A DNA stretch of 64,000 nucleotides from Pycnopodia helianthoides (GCA_032158295.1 CM063256.1:7599725-7663724); one strand, 5' to 3'; positions 31,901 through 42,184 are shown, counted from the stretch's first letter. Numbers and translations: made by a program. Notes: a model not told the origin generated them from the letters alone.

Positions 31901-32847
31901 TTTTCCAGGAGTTTTTCACTTTCATCCAATCTTATCCCTTTACATGGCGACACTTGCCTCCAGGACTTTTGTGCTTGCCACCATGCCCTCGTGCCCCTTG
32001 AAATTTCCCTGCAGAAATTTACTTTCACTTCATAACAGAGATTCCGTTCTTCAAAGAAGAAAAAAAAAACTGCCTTGTATATTTTTCAGAAACAAAGTAT
32101 CAGGCCGGGGCCTGTCCTGAGAGGCCGGGTCTAGACAGGTTTCTAATAGTCTGTTTATCAGGGTCTAAAGTTGGCTTGTAATCGAGTCAATCTGTAAATT
32201 CATCCTTGTGTTCGGAGGGGGGGGGGGATGAGAAGAAATGGCTCTGCTGCACAATCGCCAATTCCTATCATGACCCTGTCCCCATCGCCTTCTGCATTCT
32301 TTATCGCCGTTCATTGATTGTAAAACTGTAGGGAACATTGATTGCCAACTCAAGGAGACTACACTGAAGTTCCGCAGTGCCCCATAGCGCTGAAATCAAA
32401 CTAGCTTCTTTCTCTCTCTCTCTCTCTCTCTCTCTCCGTCTCTCTCCGTCCTCGTTCGTTTTTTTTTCTCCATTCCCTACACCTCGTACGTTCCCTAGCA
32501 GGGATAACGGGGTTGATGCTAGGCCAGATAGATCGAAGGCCTCGGTGTGGTTTCTAAAGGTGTGACCGGAATAATTGCAGACGCGACGGCTGGAAAAACC
32601 ATTGTATTGATTTGTTACATGAGGACCTAGTTTCTGGAGGCGGATCAAGGATGCGTAAAGAAAAAGGGGGGCACTTAAGTAAAACGAGGGTCATTTTGAA
32701 TTTTTCCGTTATTGTTCTCACCGCGCCACTTCTACTGCTAATATGTTCAAGGTTTTGAACTTCCCATCTTGTAAAGGCATAAATATAAATCAAGAGAAAG
32801 AAATAATTGAGATATGCATTAAATTGGAAAAGTAACAGATAGACTTT
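31901..32847. other. No gene recognised; (CT)n at 32410-32436
   Basis: Contains a CT microsatellite and a G run (32215-32227). The 115-aa minus frame (32301-32648) owes much of its length to the CT repeat (ERERERE) and is rejected as a gene. Confidence 0.5.
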
Positions 32848-33300
32848 TTCAAGATTCAAGATTCAATCGACTTTATTATCCTCAATGGGAAATTCATTTC
32901 AATACAATACAAAAATTACAATACAATAGAATTTACATTTTTGTGTACAAAAATACATGCAAAACCCCTCAAAACTTCACTTTATAAAAGGAATGACGCA
33001 AAAAGTAACATACAGAATTGAAAAGCTAAAAGTTCATTAAAAAAATTGCTTGTACAAAAAGTACATAAGATTGCTTGTGAATATGATTTAATTAGAAGGA
33101 TTTAAGTTAGATTAGGAACAATTAACAAATATTCATGTCTGGTCTATGGTTCCACAAGGTATTTTCCTGATGTAATTGTTATATTGTTTTATATAATTGC
33201 TCAGAAGTTTTCTTTTAATTCTTTTCCTCAAGATCATTTTTTACAAATAACAAAGAAGCAGCCGATGAGAAAGAAATTAAATAAAAAATAACTACTATTT
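32848..33300 (-). mobile_element. Possible LINE 3' terminus
   Basis: TTCAAGATTCAAGATTCAATCGACTTTATTATCCTCAATGGGAAATTC-type text (written here in pieces: AAGATTCAAGATTC, then CTTTATTATCC, then AATGGGAAATTC) resembles the 3' end and short tandem tail of some animal LINEs read on the minus strand. The rest is A-rich with no recognisable ORF. Confidence 0.35.
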
Positions 33301-33906
33301 GGCCCCCTCAAAAATCCAGACATGTTCCAGGATTTTTTAAAGCCAGACGTGTTAGGGATTGTTTGATCTCCCTTTTTTGTCTCTTTTGTATCAATAATTC
33401 CAAACGAGGAAACCGGTAAACAAGGACTGCAATGAAACCGGGAAACACTCTAGGCAAACAATTGACTCTTGAAATTGTTAAAAAAAAATAAAAAATTATA
33501 GCTTTTGTTTCATAGTGAAGTTTATGATCGTATTAGGGGAGAGGCAGTCCCAACATGCAGCTGTACCTAGGAACCCAGTCAGCAATTTTTGTATTCCACA
33601 TCGGTTTTGTTACGTATGCACTCTTTGTGATTGCCTGTTAATCAAATATGCTTAAAAACCTTTCACATCTAATCACTTTGCGGAGTGGGAAGTGGTCCAG
33701 GGAAAAGCGTCATCGGATATTTTTTTTTTGTATCGGTCCTGGCGAGTTTCTAAAGTAAGACCGTACTCTCTGATGATATCGTTTTCCTGTCGAGTCATAT
33801 TTGGACAGAATCAGAGAACTATAATTGTTGGGTGGAAATTAATTTTAAAGAGTTCTTTTTTTGGGGGGGGGGGAGAATTGAGTGTGTCTATTCGAAGGCG
33901 CAGGTC
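33301..33906. other. No gene recognised
   Basis: Unique sequence with a G run near 33865-33872. Confidence 0.5.
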
Positions 33907-34087
33907 TTAAAGGTAGTGGATTCTTTTGGTAATTACTCATGAAATACCTTACCATAAAAACCTACTTAGTAAGGAGCACCTGAGAGCTGCTGATAGTGTA
34001 AAACATTGTGAGAAATTACTCCCTCTGAAGTAATGTAGTTTTTGGAATGAGGTAATTTCTCACTAAAATATTTGAATCTGAGAAAGG
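33907..34087 (-). mobile_element. MITE family A, copy 3 (right half lost)
   Basis: TTAAAGGTAGTGGATTC start, GAGCACCTGAGAGCTGCTG and TTACTCCCTCTGAAGTAATG; truncated at GAATCTGAGAAAGGC, where a tandem array begins. Confidence 0.7.
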
Positions 34088-34455
34088 CAGTGTAGATTGA
34101 TGGTGTTTTGGCTGGTAACACATTCCTGCTGAGCAATAATTTCCTGTGCTTAGTCTCAAGCAGTGTACAATGTAGATTGATAGTGTTTTGGCTGGTAACT
34201 CATTCCAGCTAAGCAATAATTTCCTGTGTTTAGTCTCGAGCAGTGTAGATTGCTAGTGTTTTGGCTGGTAACTCATTCCTGCTAAGCAGTAACTTTCTGT
34301 GCTTAGTCTCAAGCAGTGTAGATTGATAGTGTTTTGGCTGGTAACTCATTCCTGCTAAGCAATCATTTCCTGTGCTTAGCCTTCAGCATTGTAGATTGCT
34401 AGTGTTTTGGCTGGTAAGTTATTCCTGCTAAGCAATAATTTCCTGTGCTTACTTA
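34088..34455. repeat. About 73-bp tandem repeat derived from family E
   Basis: Five units, each with GTGTAGATTGMTAGTGTTTT, GGCTGGTAACTCATTCC, TGCTAAGCAATAATTTCCTG and TGCTTAGTCTCAAGCA. Unit starts near 34090, 34168, 34243, 34316 and 34389 give a 72-78-bp period. GGCTGGTAAC and CTAAGCA are family E interior motifs, so a MITE core has expanded into a minisatellite. Confidence 0.8.
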
Positions 34456-34921
34456 GTATCCTTGACTGTGTGTGACAGCTTTAGGAAATTGTCCTATGAT
34501 TGTTATCGGAACCTTGTTGAACCGTCCCTGTTTTCTAATACACAGTATCAGATTCTTTCTCATACTAAGTCTTAAGTATCATTAAAAAACCTATCCCACT
34601 GTGATGAGCATTTTGACGGTAAACTCGGTTGTAATCACCGGCCACTTAAGGCTCCCATAGTCCCCTGATGAAGCTTGTCTGAGTTCGGTGTCCCCAGGCT
34701 TAATACCGTCATGGATTTGTTTTAATCATCTCCGATTCTCAGACCAGACTTTTAAAGGCATGAGACGGTCGAAGGTTTTTTAAATTTTTATTTTAAGAAG
34801 AGTTCATTGGGGAAAAACCTGTAAAGAAGCCTATATTTTGTTTTGCCTGCAAAAGCCTATTTTGAAATGTTCCACATGGTGGATGAGTTTGTTGGAGGCC
34901 GGCCATTTTGATTTTCAGGGG

Positions 34922-34936
34922 ACTCTAGGGGGCAGC
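34922..34936 (+). promoter_or_regulatory. CTCF-like motif, forward
   Basis: ACTCTAGGGGGCAGC agrees with the vertebrate/insect CTCF core at 13 of 15 positions by eye, including the AGGxGGC centre. Confidence 0.35.
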
Positions 34937-35020
34937 AGACTCGCCACTTAAATGTCCGTTGTTAGCGTAGTTCTGAGCATGCGATTATTTCCGAAAACAA
35001 TGGATTTACCAGGTAAGTCT

Positions 35021-35035
35021 GCTGCCACCTAGCGT
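35021..35035 (-). promoter_or_regulatory. CTCF-like motif, reverse
   Basis: On the minus strand ACGCTAGGTGGCAGC also fits at 13 of 15. With the forward site it forms a convergent pair 84 bp apart. Confidence 0.35.
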
Positions 35036-35069
35036 CCCCCCCCCCCAAATCCGTGGTTGAACGTTTTCA

Positions 35070-35390
35070 TCTTGTATATTCGGTTTGCGGTAACACCATG
35101 TGTATAATTATCTACTTGGCTGTGTATGCTTTTGTACTTTAGAGAACTTATCTTGCTATTTGTTCTACTACCGTGGAGTAGATTTTCGGAATTCAGGAGA
35201 CTTCTCAGTTCTGAAAAGAACTGTCCTGCTTTATTAACTACTACCTGGGCGGGAGGTAGGAAATCGGCCTGGACTACTACTGTAGCTTTGTGGATCAGGG
35301 GGACTTCTCGTAATTAACTGCGCCGCCCCGGAGTGAGGTCTTTTTGGTCTTAACGTTTCGACTAGCTTGCTCCAGTCATCATCAGGAGAC
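35070..35390 (-). mobile_element. Penelope-like/retrozyme-type end, subfamily H1, copy 2
   Basis: Uninterrupted copy with all modules: ribozyme (35390-35347), GTCCCCCTGATCCACAAAGC-like box, TAGTAGTCCAGGCC, hairpin CAGTTCT/AGAACTG (35206-35223), and ACACATGGTGTTACCGCAAA. The distal CACCATG box is missing. Confidence 0.6.
35347..35390 (-). ncRNA. Hammerhead-like ribozyme, H1 copy 2
   Basis: Minus strand: GTCTC, canonical core CTGATGA, extra T, stem II GACTGG/CTAGTC (one G-U), GAAA, CGTT, AAGACC. Stem I keeps GTCT/AGAC but has a C-A mismatch next to the cleavage site. Confidence 0.55.
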
Positions 35391-35395
35391 TTAAG

Positions 35396-36060
35396 AGAAT
35401 ATTACCAGCCAGTTGTTTTTCCCAACATTTTTGCTGTTGACTTTTTTCCCCTGTCCCTTTAATGGTATATTTCTGGTCAACATGCCTTTAGGAGCGTCTT
35501 AGCACAGCCGAGTCACACAACATTACACTAATGAGTTCAGCAATGCTGAGCGAAAGTGCTTTTTTTGCGCATTAAAGTTGGAGTCGATAGCCAGTTTAAT
35601 GGGGGAGCGTTGATCCGTCTTTACAAAGCCCTCGGGTCGATGTCATTGGTGGTTATATGTAAGCTTCATCTTTCATGAAACAATGGCGTCGTTGATTGTT
35701 TTCATAGATTATTCGTGTAATGTTTATTTGAATACGGGTTCCCCTGTGTGTATGCTGTGATCAAGTATGGATGTTTTGCTTTCTCTAAATGAACACTGAG
35801 AAAATAATTCAAAACAAAATTAAATGTCCGCGTTGTGGAAACCTTAAGTGACCCTGTTTTATAAATTGTTGATGAAATTGAAAGTGAAATTTAGAACCCT
35901 GTTTTTTCATTTGGCACTCGAAAATGTTCATCTTTTCAACATTTGTTGAGATGGTGGTACAATCTGTAAGCTCTAACTACTTGACATTTTCATTAATTCC
36001 CCCCTCCCCCTAAACCAGTGGTCTGCTGACCAGTTAAAAGTCTGTCCAACTTGGGCCGGT
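35396..36060. other. No gene recognised
   Basis: Unique AT-rich sequence without supported features. Confidence 0.5.
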
Positions 36061-36107
36061 AACTACAACTAGTAACTATAACTAGTAAACTTGCGGGTAC
36101 GACCATG

Positions 36108-36298
36108 AGCAAGTTCGGGTGGCGACTAAACTTGACTAGACCGACTAGACTAACCAGAAACCATAGAGCACAGGGAGATTGACTATATCGAACTATGCAC
36201 TGGAGCATGGTCGACCATGGTCATTTCGAGAGCTACGTAACAGTTTCTGGTCCCAATATACGGCTCTGGTCAAGTCTAGTCGCCCACCCGAACTTGCT
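36108..36298. mobile_element. 191-bp fold-back MITE nested in H2
   Basis: Ends AGCAAGTTCGGGTGG and (complement) AGCAAGTTCGGGTGG, extending about 37 bp with few mismatches (GCGACTARACTTGAC). It sits between ACCATG and AGTGTAAA, contiguous in the H2 paralogue. Confidence 0.75.
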
Positions 36299-36346
36299 CT
36301 AAGTGTAAACCTCTTTTTTGGAGGAGTGTTGGCTCTGAAAAGAGCT

Positions 36347-36588
36347 GGGCCCAATTTCATAGAGCTGCTAAGCACAAAAATTTGCTTAGCATGAAATTTC
36401 TTCATTGATACAAACAGGGTTACCAACCAAATTTCCATGTGATTTTCAGGATAAGCAAACAACAGCTGAATACCAGTAACAAGCAATATGCAACACAGGG
36501 AAATTTGGTTGGTAACACTGTTTTTATCAAGGAAGAAATTCCATGCTAAGCAAATTTTTGTGCTTAGCAGCTCTACGAAATTGGGCCC
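36347..36588. mobile_element. MITE family E, copy 5, nested in H2
   Basis: Both ends are GGGCCCAATTTCRTAGAGCT, with interior GGTTACCAACCAAATTTCC and its complement. 242 bp, inserted between AAAAGAGCT and GGTGTAG of the H2 element. Confidence 0.85.
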
Positions 36589-36659
36589 TGGTGTAGTTTT
36601 GACTTTTCGAACAGTGTACTCTGCTCAACTTCAGCCTCAGGCTCGTCTTCAAGTATACT

Positions 36660-36830
36660 GTTAAAAGCGTGCAGACCACATCAGCTCTTTTCAGAGCCAA
36701 CACTCCTCCCCCCCCCAAAAAAAAAGATTTACAAATGGTTGGACCCGCAAGTTTACTATTTTATAGTTACCTCTTATTTTCCACACCATGCAAAGCTTCT
36801 AACACCACTAAGGACTACCTGGGGCCGAGT
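36660..36830 (+). mobile_element. H2-type end, copy 4, inverted against copy 3
   Basis: Plus strand: GACCACATCAGCTC, hairpin AGCTCT/AGAGCC (36683-36698), AACACTCCTCCCC, AAATGGTTGGACCCGCAAG, and CACACCATGCAAAGCTTCTAA. It lies head to head with copy 3; its own ribozyme is missing. Confidence 0.6.
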
Positions 36831-36964
36831 CCACAAAGAGCTACAATTGCAATTGGATTTTGGATTTTTTTATCTTAATTGCTCAGCAAAGTGTGATGTC
36901 ACAAAAGAAATCGCTATGGTGATAATGGCGACTCGACTCATCTTTTAGATGATTCTTAGTGCTT

Positions 36965-37135
36965 TGTAAAAATCGATTCCGGCAGCTGATTTCACGAAAA
37001 ACTTTCCGCAAATGCATAAGTCCACGTGTGCAAGACTTCTTGTGTTAGTGGTGCACAATTTACGCAACGAATGTTGCATAAGTGGACTTAAGCAGTTGCC
37101 TAATGTTTCGTAAAGTCGGCGGCAAGACTCGCTAA
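36965..37135. mobile_element. Fold-back element family F, copy 1
   Basis: GGCAGCTGATTTCACGAAA at the left and TTTCGTAAAGTCGGC at the right, with interior arms GCATAAGTCCAC / GCATAAGTGGACTTA. The GCYGATTTCAC ends recur at 40112 and 59348. Confidence 0.5.
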
Positions 37136-37737
37136 AAAAAAACTTTAAAAAATCCCCTGTCACAGTTCTTGGTGTCCCCCCCCCCCGAAAGGTTAAAGAG
37201 GTGTTACATCCAAACTTATGTATGAACATTTCTCCCCTTTTTTTTCTTCTTCTTCTCAACACCCCTCTCCCGACCCACCCAAGAGGAAAAGGTCCTTCAG
37301 TCAAGCCTGCTGCAACTCTTCATCTCACATGTAATATTCACGCCCTTCAAAAACAACCCACCGTACCCATTGGCATTCATAAAGGCAGCAGAGCGGCTGC
37401 CAGGCGGCCTTGGGCGCTCTTCCCGTCCCCCCCTCCCCCCGCCCCTCCTTCCCTCCTTCCCTTTTGATCTAAAGATGTACATGACATAAGTGCAAAGGGA
37501 ATCTTTAAGTGTATGGCTAATGATGCCAGTGGCCCTTCCATAGTGGGAAGTAAAATCAACACAGGCATAACATTGATTAATCAATAAAGAGGCACTTGCT
37601 TGGGGAGAATAGAAACGCTGGGTATATTAATGTAGCCGCATCACTTCAAACCGGGGAAAAAAAGCCGTCTTCCATTGCGTCGTTCAGTTCCGACTGGGGT
37701 TGTCTGCAGAATCAAAAAAGAGGATGAAAAAGGAGTT
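37136..37737. other. No gene recognised
   Basis: Pyrimidine-rich runs near 37230-37275 and C-rich runs near 37425-37462 give artefactual open frames on both strands. Confidence 0.5.
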
Positions 37738-38131
37738 TTAAAGACACTGGACACCTTTGGTAATTAAATTGTCAAAGGCCAGTCTTCTCACTTGGTGTAT
37801 CTCAACATATGCACAAAATAACAAACCTGTGAAAATTTGAACTCAATTGGTCGTCAAAGTTGCGAGATAATAATGGAAGAAAAAACACCCTTGTCACACG
37901 AAGTTGTGTGACTTTCAGATGCTTGATTTCGAGACCTCACGTGTGAGGTTTCAAAATCAATTCAAATATTTTACTGAGAAATTACTTCTTTCTCAAAAAC
38001 TACGTTACTTCAGAGGTAGCCGTTTCTCACAATGTTTTGTACTATCAACAGCTCTCCATTGCTCGTTACCAAGTAAGTTTTTATGCTAACAATTATTTTG
38101 AGTAATTACCAATATTGTCCAGTGCCTTTAA
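37738..38131 (+). mobile_element. MITE family A, copy 4
   Basis: 394 bp from TTAAAGACACTGGACACC to GTCCAGTGCCTTTAA. The outermost inverted repeat is AAAGACACTGGACA-like against TGTCCAGTGCCTTT. It is the best-preserved copy, with an inner fold GACCTCACGTGTGAGGTTTC. Confidence 0.8.
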
Positions 38132-38194
38132 AGCCATGAGTAAAGTATTGGGTATTGGAGAAAAAGAAGAAGGTGGTTTTCTTTGAAGCTCTGA

Positions 38195-38750
38195 CAGGCC
38201 TGGAATTTTATCTTTGAAAGGCCATTTTCATTTTGCAAAGGGCACTTCGATTGGAAAATCTTAAAGTAACATTACAGAATTGGTAAGAAAAAACTTGTAA
38301 AATATACTTTTTTACCACAGATTTACATAAAACTTACACGGTCTAATGATGATGATAGTAGAAAACATTGCTTGAATATTTCTGTCTGAAATGCCATATT
38401 TGATGAGAAATTAATAAACTAATTTTCCGATTGGAGTTTATCGCTCGGTGAACGTTTTATTCATTTTTTGGAATCTATATGATTTCATGCAAATGTGTAA
38501 TCGGTTTTTCACTATTTTCTCGTGACCCAGATGGCCGATCGATCTCAAACTTCTACAGGTTTGTCAGTTTATGTATATGGTGGATCACATAAAGTGCTTA
38601 CACTGCCAGCGACTGTTTTGTTAGCAAAAACCAATTCTGTAATGTTCCTTTAAACTAAAGTCTACGGGAAACTTTTGAAGGGGCTTCGAGGCCAAGATCA
38701 GGGTAACAAAAGCCATAGCCTTCGTGGCCGCCAAGTAATTCCAGGCCGGC
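38195..38750. mobile_element. CAGG-ended family K, copy 1, containing family D
   Basis: Starts CAGGCCTGGAATTTTATCTT and ends TAATTCCAGGCCGG. Interior GGCCATTTTCATTTTG and GGGAAACTTTTGAAGGGGC match 52776-53082. A 393-bp family D element splits it. Confidence 0.65.
38261..38653 (-). mobile_element. MITE family D, copy 5, nested in K
   Basis: Full inverted copy with TTAA at 38261 and 38650. The paralogous K copy reads through the site (TTGGAAAGTCTATGGG). Confidence 0.85.
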
Positions 38751-39390
38751 CGTGAGCTTTTAAAGTCCGAAATATTGTAGGTTGAAAGGCTGTTGCCTTT
38801 AAAGAAAGATGTGATACTTCGGGCAAGGCAGTCTGACAATGACGTAACAAAGCATTTTATTTATGCATCCTGTTGATGTCATCGTGACCAGATTCACGCG
38901 GAGCGTCGTGTCCTCAGAGTCTAGAACCGACGAGGTCGCTTGTACAAAAATAAGAAAAATCAACGATCGGGGATTAACATACAAATAAGACATTTCCCAG
39001 AAATGGTGATGACGTTGCTTAATTATACCTGCACCGTCAATAGGTCATGAAGGAGCATGGTTAGACCTTGCATAAGTGGCTACGATAAAAAAAATGCCAC
39101 TAATAAACAGTTTGAATACGTGCAACATGCCAAATGTATCATGGTGATTATTGCAAACGTCAGGTCCCCCCCGGATTCCGAGTGTCATGTTTATTCACCG
39201 CTGAGTTAATGATGCAACCATCGCGTGTCCTCTTCCCAGTTAAATCTCTAAAACCGAAACTGAGGCTGGTTGGCAAGTGTAGTCTGGCGCATGTCTGGTG
39301 GTGATTGGAACTATTGCTGTTGGGGATAAGGGAGCACAACTGAAGTTGCCGGTAGCATGGCAAAAATGGTTAATGGTGCCCGTTAACCTA
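38751..39390. other. No gene recognised
   Basis: Unique sequence, moderately CpG-rich around 38880-38940. Short minus frames are without motifs. Confidence 0.5.
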
Positions 39391-39574
39391 TGGTCCCAAT
39401 TTCATAGAGCTGCTTTAAGCACAAAACGTAGCTAAGCATTACAAAAATGTGCTTACCAAAATAAGGTTACCAGCCAAAGTACCATCTCTCATGTACTGTC
39501 TGTGGCTGGTATCCTGCTTGATTTTGCCAAGCAGAAATTGTTTAAGCAGTATTAAGCTCAATGAAAGTGGGCCC
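39391..39574. mobile_element. MITE family E, copy 6
   Basis: GGTCCCAATTTCATAGAGCTG to CAATGAAAGTGGGCCC, with a GGTTACCAGCCAAAGTACC interior. Confidence 0.75.
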
Positions 39575-39813
39575 TGGTCAGCTGAACAAACCTAAGTTCC
39601 ATTTAATCGCGACGATCTATCGCAATTCCCTCTTGTCTCTCATTGTATTTATGAACTTGCAGATGGTGTGAGGCAGTACAATGGTGAAGTAGATTGATTT
39701 GAGCCAACCTGTAGTCTCGCCTCAAAACGCGAATGGTGAATTTCTGAATCCACTACATACAGGCTCATATTGTATATTTTGAGATATGCGTTGTACATCT
39801 TTGTATTACAATG

Positions 39814-39855
39814 ACAATTATTACAATTATTACAATTATTACAATTATTACAATA
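39814..39855. repeat. ACAATTATT tandem repeat
   Basis: More than four copies of a 9-bp unit. Confidence 0.9.
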
Positions 39856-40111
39856 TTAGTAATGGACTTATATTTCCCTTCAAATTAAACATTTGTCTTT
39901 GTAATAATAACACAGTGGTATGCTGTAGCTGAACTGAAGATTAGGGGCTTTTTACCAAGCTGCAACGATTGCCCATGTGTCCCTATTTTGTTTGCCTTGG
40001 TGCCCCTTGTAGTAACATGTAGAGCAAGTTGTATTCAAGAGCAAACATAAGGTCTACATTAGGCAGGTTTTGCCCTTAACTTTTCCGTGACTAGCCAGCA
40101 GGACCTGCAGC

Positions 40112-40273
40112 CGATTTCACGAAACACTAGGATTAATCATATGTCAAGTTAGGACGAGTAGCTCGTCCTAACTTAGGTAATCTAAAGGTTTACGTGTTAC
40201 AGTGCAAGGCTGGGACTCGTCCTTAGTCCTAAGATTAATCCTCAGTTAGGAAGAGTTTGGTGAAATCAACGGC
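40112..40273. mobile_element. Fold-back element family F, copy 2
   Basis: GCCGATTTCACGAAACACT left end and AGTTTGGTGAAATCAACGGC right end. Inner palindromes include GTTAGGACGAG/CTCGTCCTAAC and CTAGGATTAAT / GATTAATCCT-type pairs. Confidence 0.65.
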
Positions 40274-40354
40274 TGGTAGCTTGTTGCTTCAACAGAGTCC
40301 ACTAGCTTTTTCACTGGGCCATATTTCAAATTGAACAGGGACGCTTATCAACTT

Positions 40355-40440
40355 TGAACCAGCCAGTCCACTTGGAGAGACTTTTGACTGGTCCTCAGTT
40401 GTTTCAACTCTCATTTGGCCAGGGGACCACTGTTAAGGGA
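40355..40440 (+). repeat. Family J fragment
   Basis: CCAGTCCACTTGGAGAGAC, GACTGGTCCTCAGTTGTTTC and CATTTGGCCAGGGGACCAC; compare 3835-3905. Confidence 0.45.
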
Positions 40441-40555
40441 CAACACTGTCAGCCAATCGCTTCCCTCTATCTACGGAAGTTGAAGAATTCACTCACTGCT
40501 CTGAGATGAAGTTTGTCTAAATTTTTGCTTTTTGTCTTTTTTTCTTGATTTGCAG

Positions 40556-40616
40556 AGGAGGGGAGGCATATCATTTGACAGGACAGACAAGGCAGCCATC
40601 TATGTTCGCATGCTAG
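40556..40616 (+). CDS. Candidate internal coding exon (61 bp)
   Basis: A T-rich tract ending CTTGATTTGCAG precedes it and a perfect donor GTAAGT follows. Only one frame is open; it reads RRGGISFDRTDKAAIYVR then ML, and leaves one base (G) of the next codon. That phase-1 end fits the acceptor at 55085/55086, which would continue GDVRVKSK. The peptide has mixed, protein-like composition and no repeat similarity in the window. I do not recognise the family. It could still be a chance exon-like string or part of a non-coding transcript. Confidence 0.4.
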
Positions 40617-41084
40617 GTAAGTTAAGATTCAACTTACTGGAATTTGTATGACGAAAAAAAATCACACACACACAAGTGTGTAATCATTCATTCTTTTTTG
40701 TTCTTTCTTTTGTTCCTGTACTTAACATTTTCCCATCGACTTTGCAGACAAATGTCCTTGTGGAGCACCCCAGTCTTTAGAATTATCCTATGGAGACCTT
40801 TTGTTTCCCATTTTTTGTTCTGTAAATGACAGATGAAAACAGGGTGTCCAAAATTCAAAACAGGGTGTCCAAAAGACACCCAGACACCCCCCTCTGGCTA
40901 ACACTAAAGTGTAGATGTGTAGTCTGGACAATAGGTTCACTGCTATTCAGACCAAGCGTCGCCCGTAACTTTGTTTTTGACTCGTCAGAAGGACCAGTCT
41001 GCTTGTCGTTTCACTAGTCTGTCAGCATCTTCACCGAGTCCATATTTTATGTAAAAATAGGGATGCTTTCCAACACTGAACTAG
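40617..41084. other. No gene recognised
   Basis: Putative intron following the candidate exon. It contains AAAACAGGGTGTCC twice (near 40836 and 40858). Confidence 0.5.
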
Positions 41085-41845
41085 CCAGACATACATCTTC
41101 GGAGAGAGTTTTGACTAAGGGAATAAAATAGGCGACGAGGTCTTAACCGGCCGTTTAAAACCGGAATGGTTGTGGCCGTACTAGTGTGATAAAGGACCGA
41201 GCTGAAGGCCACGACCCTGCAAGGTTTTAGACGGCCGGTTAAGTCCGAGTCACTACTCTTTTATTCCCATTCATAAATGCCCTTTTTGTTAAAAAGCATA
41301 ATATTGTTGGAAAATCTGTACAACTTTTCTGTTAACTTTCGATTTCCTGTCACGTCCTCGGGGCCCTGTTTCGCGAAGGATAAGCATGCCATGCTCAACG
41401 GTTGTACGTATGCGCGCGTACAACGCTAACAGATTTTAGATTGAATACCAGTATGTATTGTTTGCGTTTTGCTTAAATGAGCACCTGCATAACCTTGTGC
41501 GCCACAGGTATGTTTGAACACTTCTACAATCCCGGCCATATCTCGTTGGGCCCCCCTGCCCCCTTTCAATGTTGAATCACATTGTTGCACGGTCTTCTGC
41601 GTTCCAGTCAACATTGAGCGGGGGGACGGGGGACGGGGGAGAGAATGTTTATTGTGAGACAGGGAATGGTTATTGTATGGTTATTGTAACGTTAGGAATG
41701 GGTGGCCCAAGCATTTTGGCCGGGATTGTAGCCGTGTCTATATCACCCGTTAAACACGGCCACGTGATGTCCTCTTGACAAACTGTTCCGGGTGTTTATG
41801 AATGGTGTTTTAAATGGCATCTGGCCAGCAGACCACTCTTAAGGG
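41085..41845 (+). repeat. Family J copy split by about 700 bp of insertions
   Basis: Left piece 41085-41113 (CCAGACATACATCTTCGGAG, TTTTGACTA) and right piece 41815-41845 (GGCATCTGGCCAGCAGACCA). The material between includes the fold-back element 41118-41270 and unclassified sequence. Confidence 0.4.
41118..41270. mobile_element. 153-bp fold-back element
   Basis: GGGAATAAAATAGGCGACGA...CTTAACCGGCCGTTTAAAACC at the left; the complement of the right arm begins GGGAATAAAAGAGTAGTGAC and contains CTTAACCGGCCGTCTAAAACC. The arms are about 45 bp, imperfect. Confidence 0.65.
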
Positions 41846-41854
41846 AGAGAGAAC

Positions 41855-42184
41855 GCTTCTGTTGATAATGTATAACATTTTGTGAAAACGATTCCCTCCT
41901 AAAAAAAGAATGTGGTTTTAGATAGAGGGATTATAAAAAAAAGTCCATATTAGAAACGTCTCATTCATGAACATTTCTCAGATTTTGTACAGTATTTCAA
42001 ATGCGGATTATTCTTCCTGCGTGGACATAACCGCTCCAGATTTTCAATGATATCTCCAAAAAAAGCTACCACCTTTTGAAATGAATTTTCTTTAAGAGGT
42101 TAGTTTTGTTGTATACGTCTACATTTATATAGGATTAAAACAATGGAACGGTTCCCAAAAAACCAAAGGTATACTTTGCCTTAA
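41855..42184 (+). mobile_element. MITE family B, copy 5 (left end lost)
   Basis: TTCTGTTGATAATGTATAAC, TGGACATAACCGCTCCAGAT and ATATAGGATTAAAACAATGG, ending TTTGCCTTAAAA. The first about 60 bp are missing. Confidence 0.7.

Larger units (their letters stand above)
34755..35040. other. Inverted repeat carrying two CTCF-like motifs
   Basis: Arms GGGGACTCTAGGGGGCAGCA (starting 34918) and its diverged complement at 35016-35039 flank about 75 bp. Each arm contains a CTCF-like core (next two entries). It could be a MITE with CTCF-like ends or a composite regulatory site. CCAGGTAAGTCTG at 35010 mimics a splice donor, but no coding exon precedes it. Confidence 0.5.
36061..36655 (-). mobile_element. 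H2-type end, copy 3, with two nested MITEs
   Basis: Minus strand: altered ribozyme region (36655-36604, with a 16-bp insertion in the core), hairpin half at 36331-36346, AACACTCCTCC, and a GTACCCGCAAGTTTACTAG end. It is interrupted by a fold-back MITE (36108-36298) and a family E element (36347-36588); the uninterrupted H2 at 25196-25385 shows both empty sites. Confidence 0.6.

Noticed and set aside
32301..32648. 115-aa minus ORF
   Set aside because: It includes an ERERER stretch encoded by a CT microsatellite.
34088..34455. CRISPR-like regular repeat array
   Set aside because: Units are contiguous tandem copies without unique spacers, and the sequence is eukaryotic.
35005..35016. CCAGGTAAGTCTG as a splice donor
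   Set aside because: No coding exon precedes it, and it lies inside an inverted repeat.
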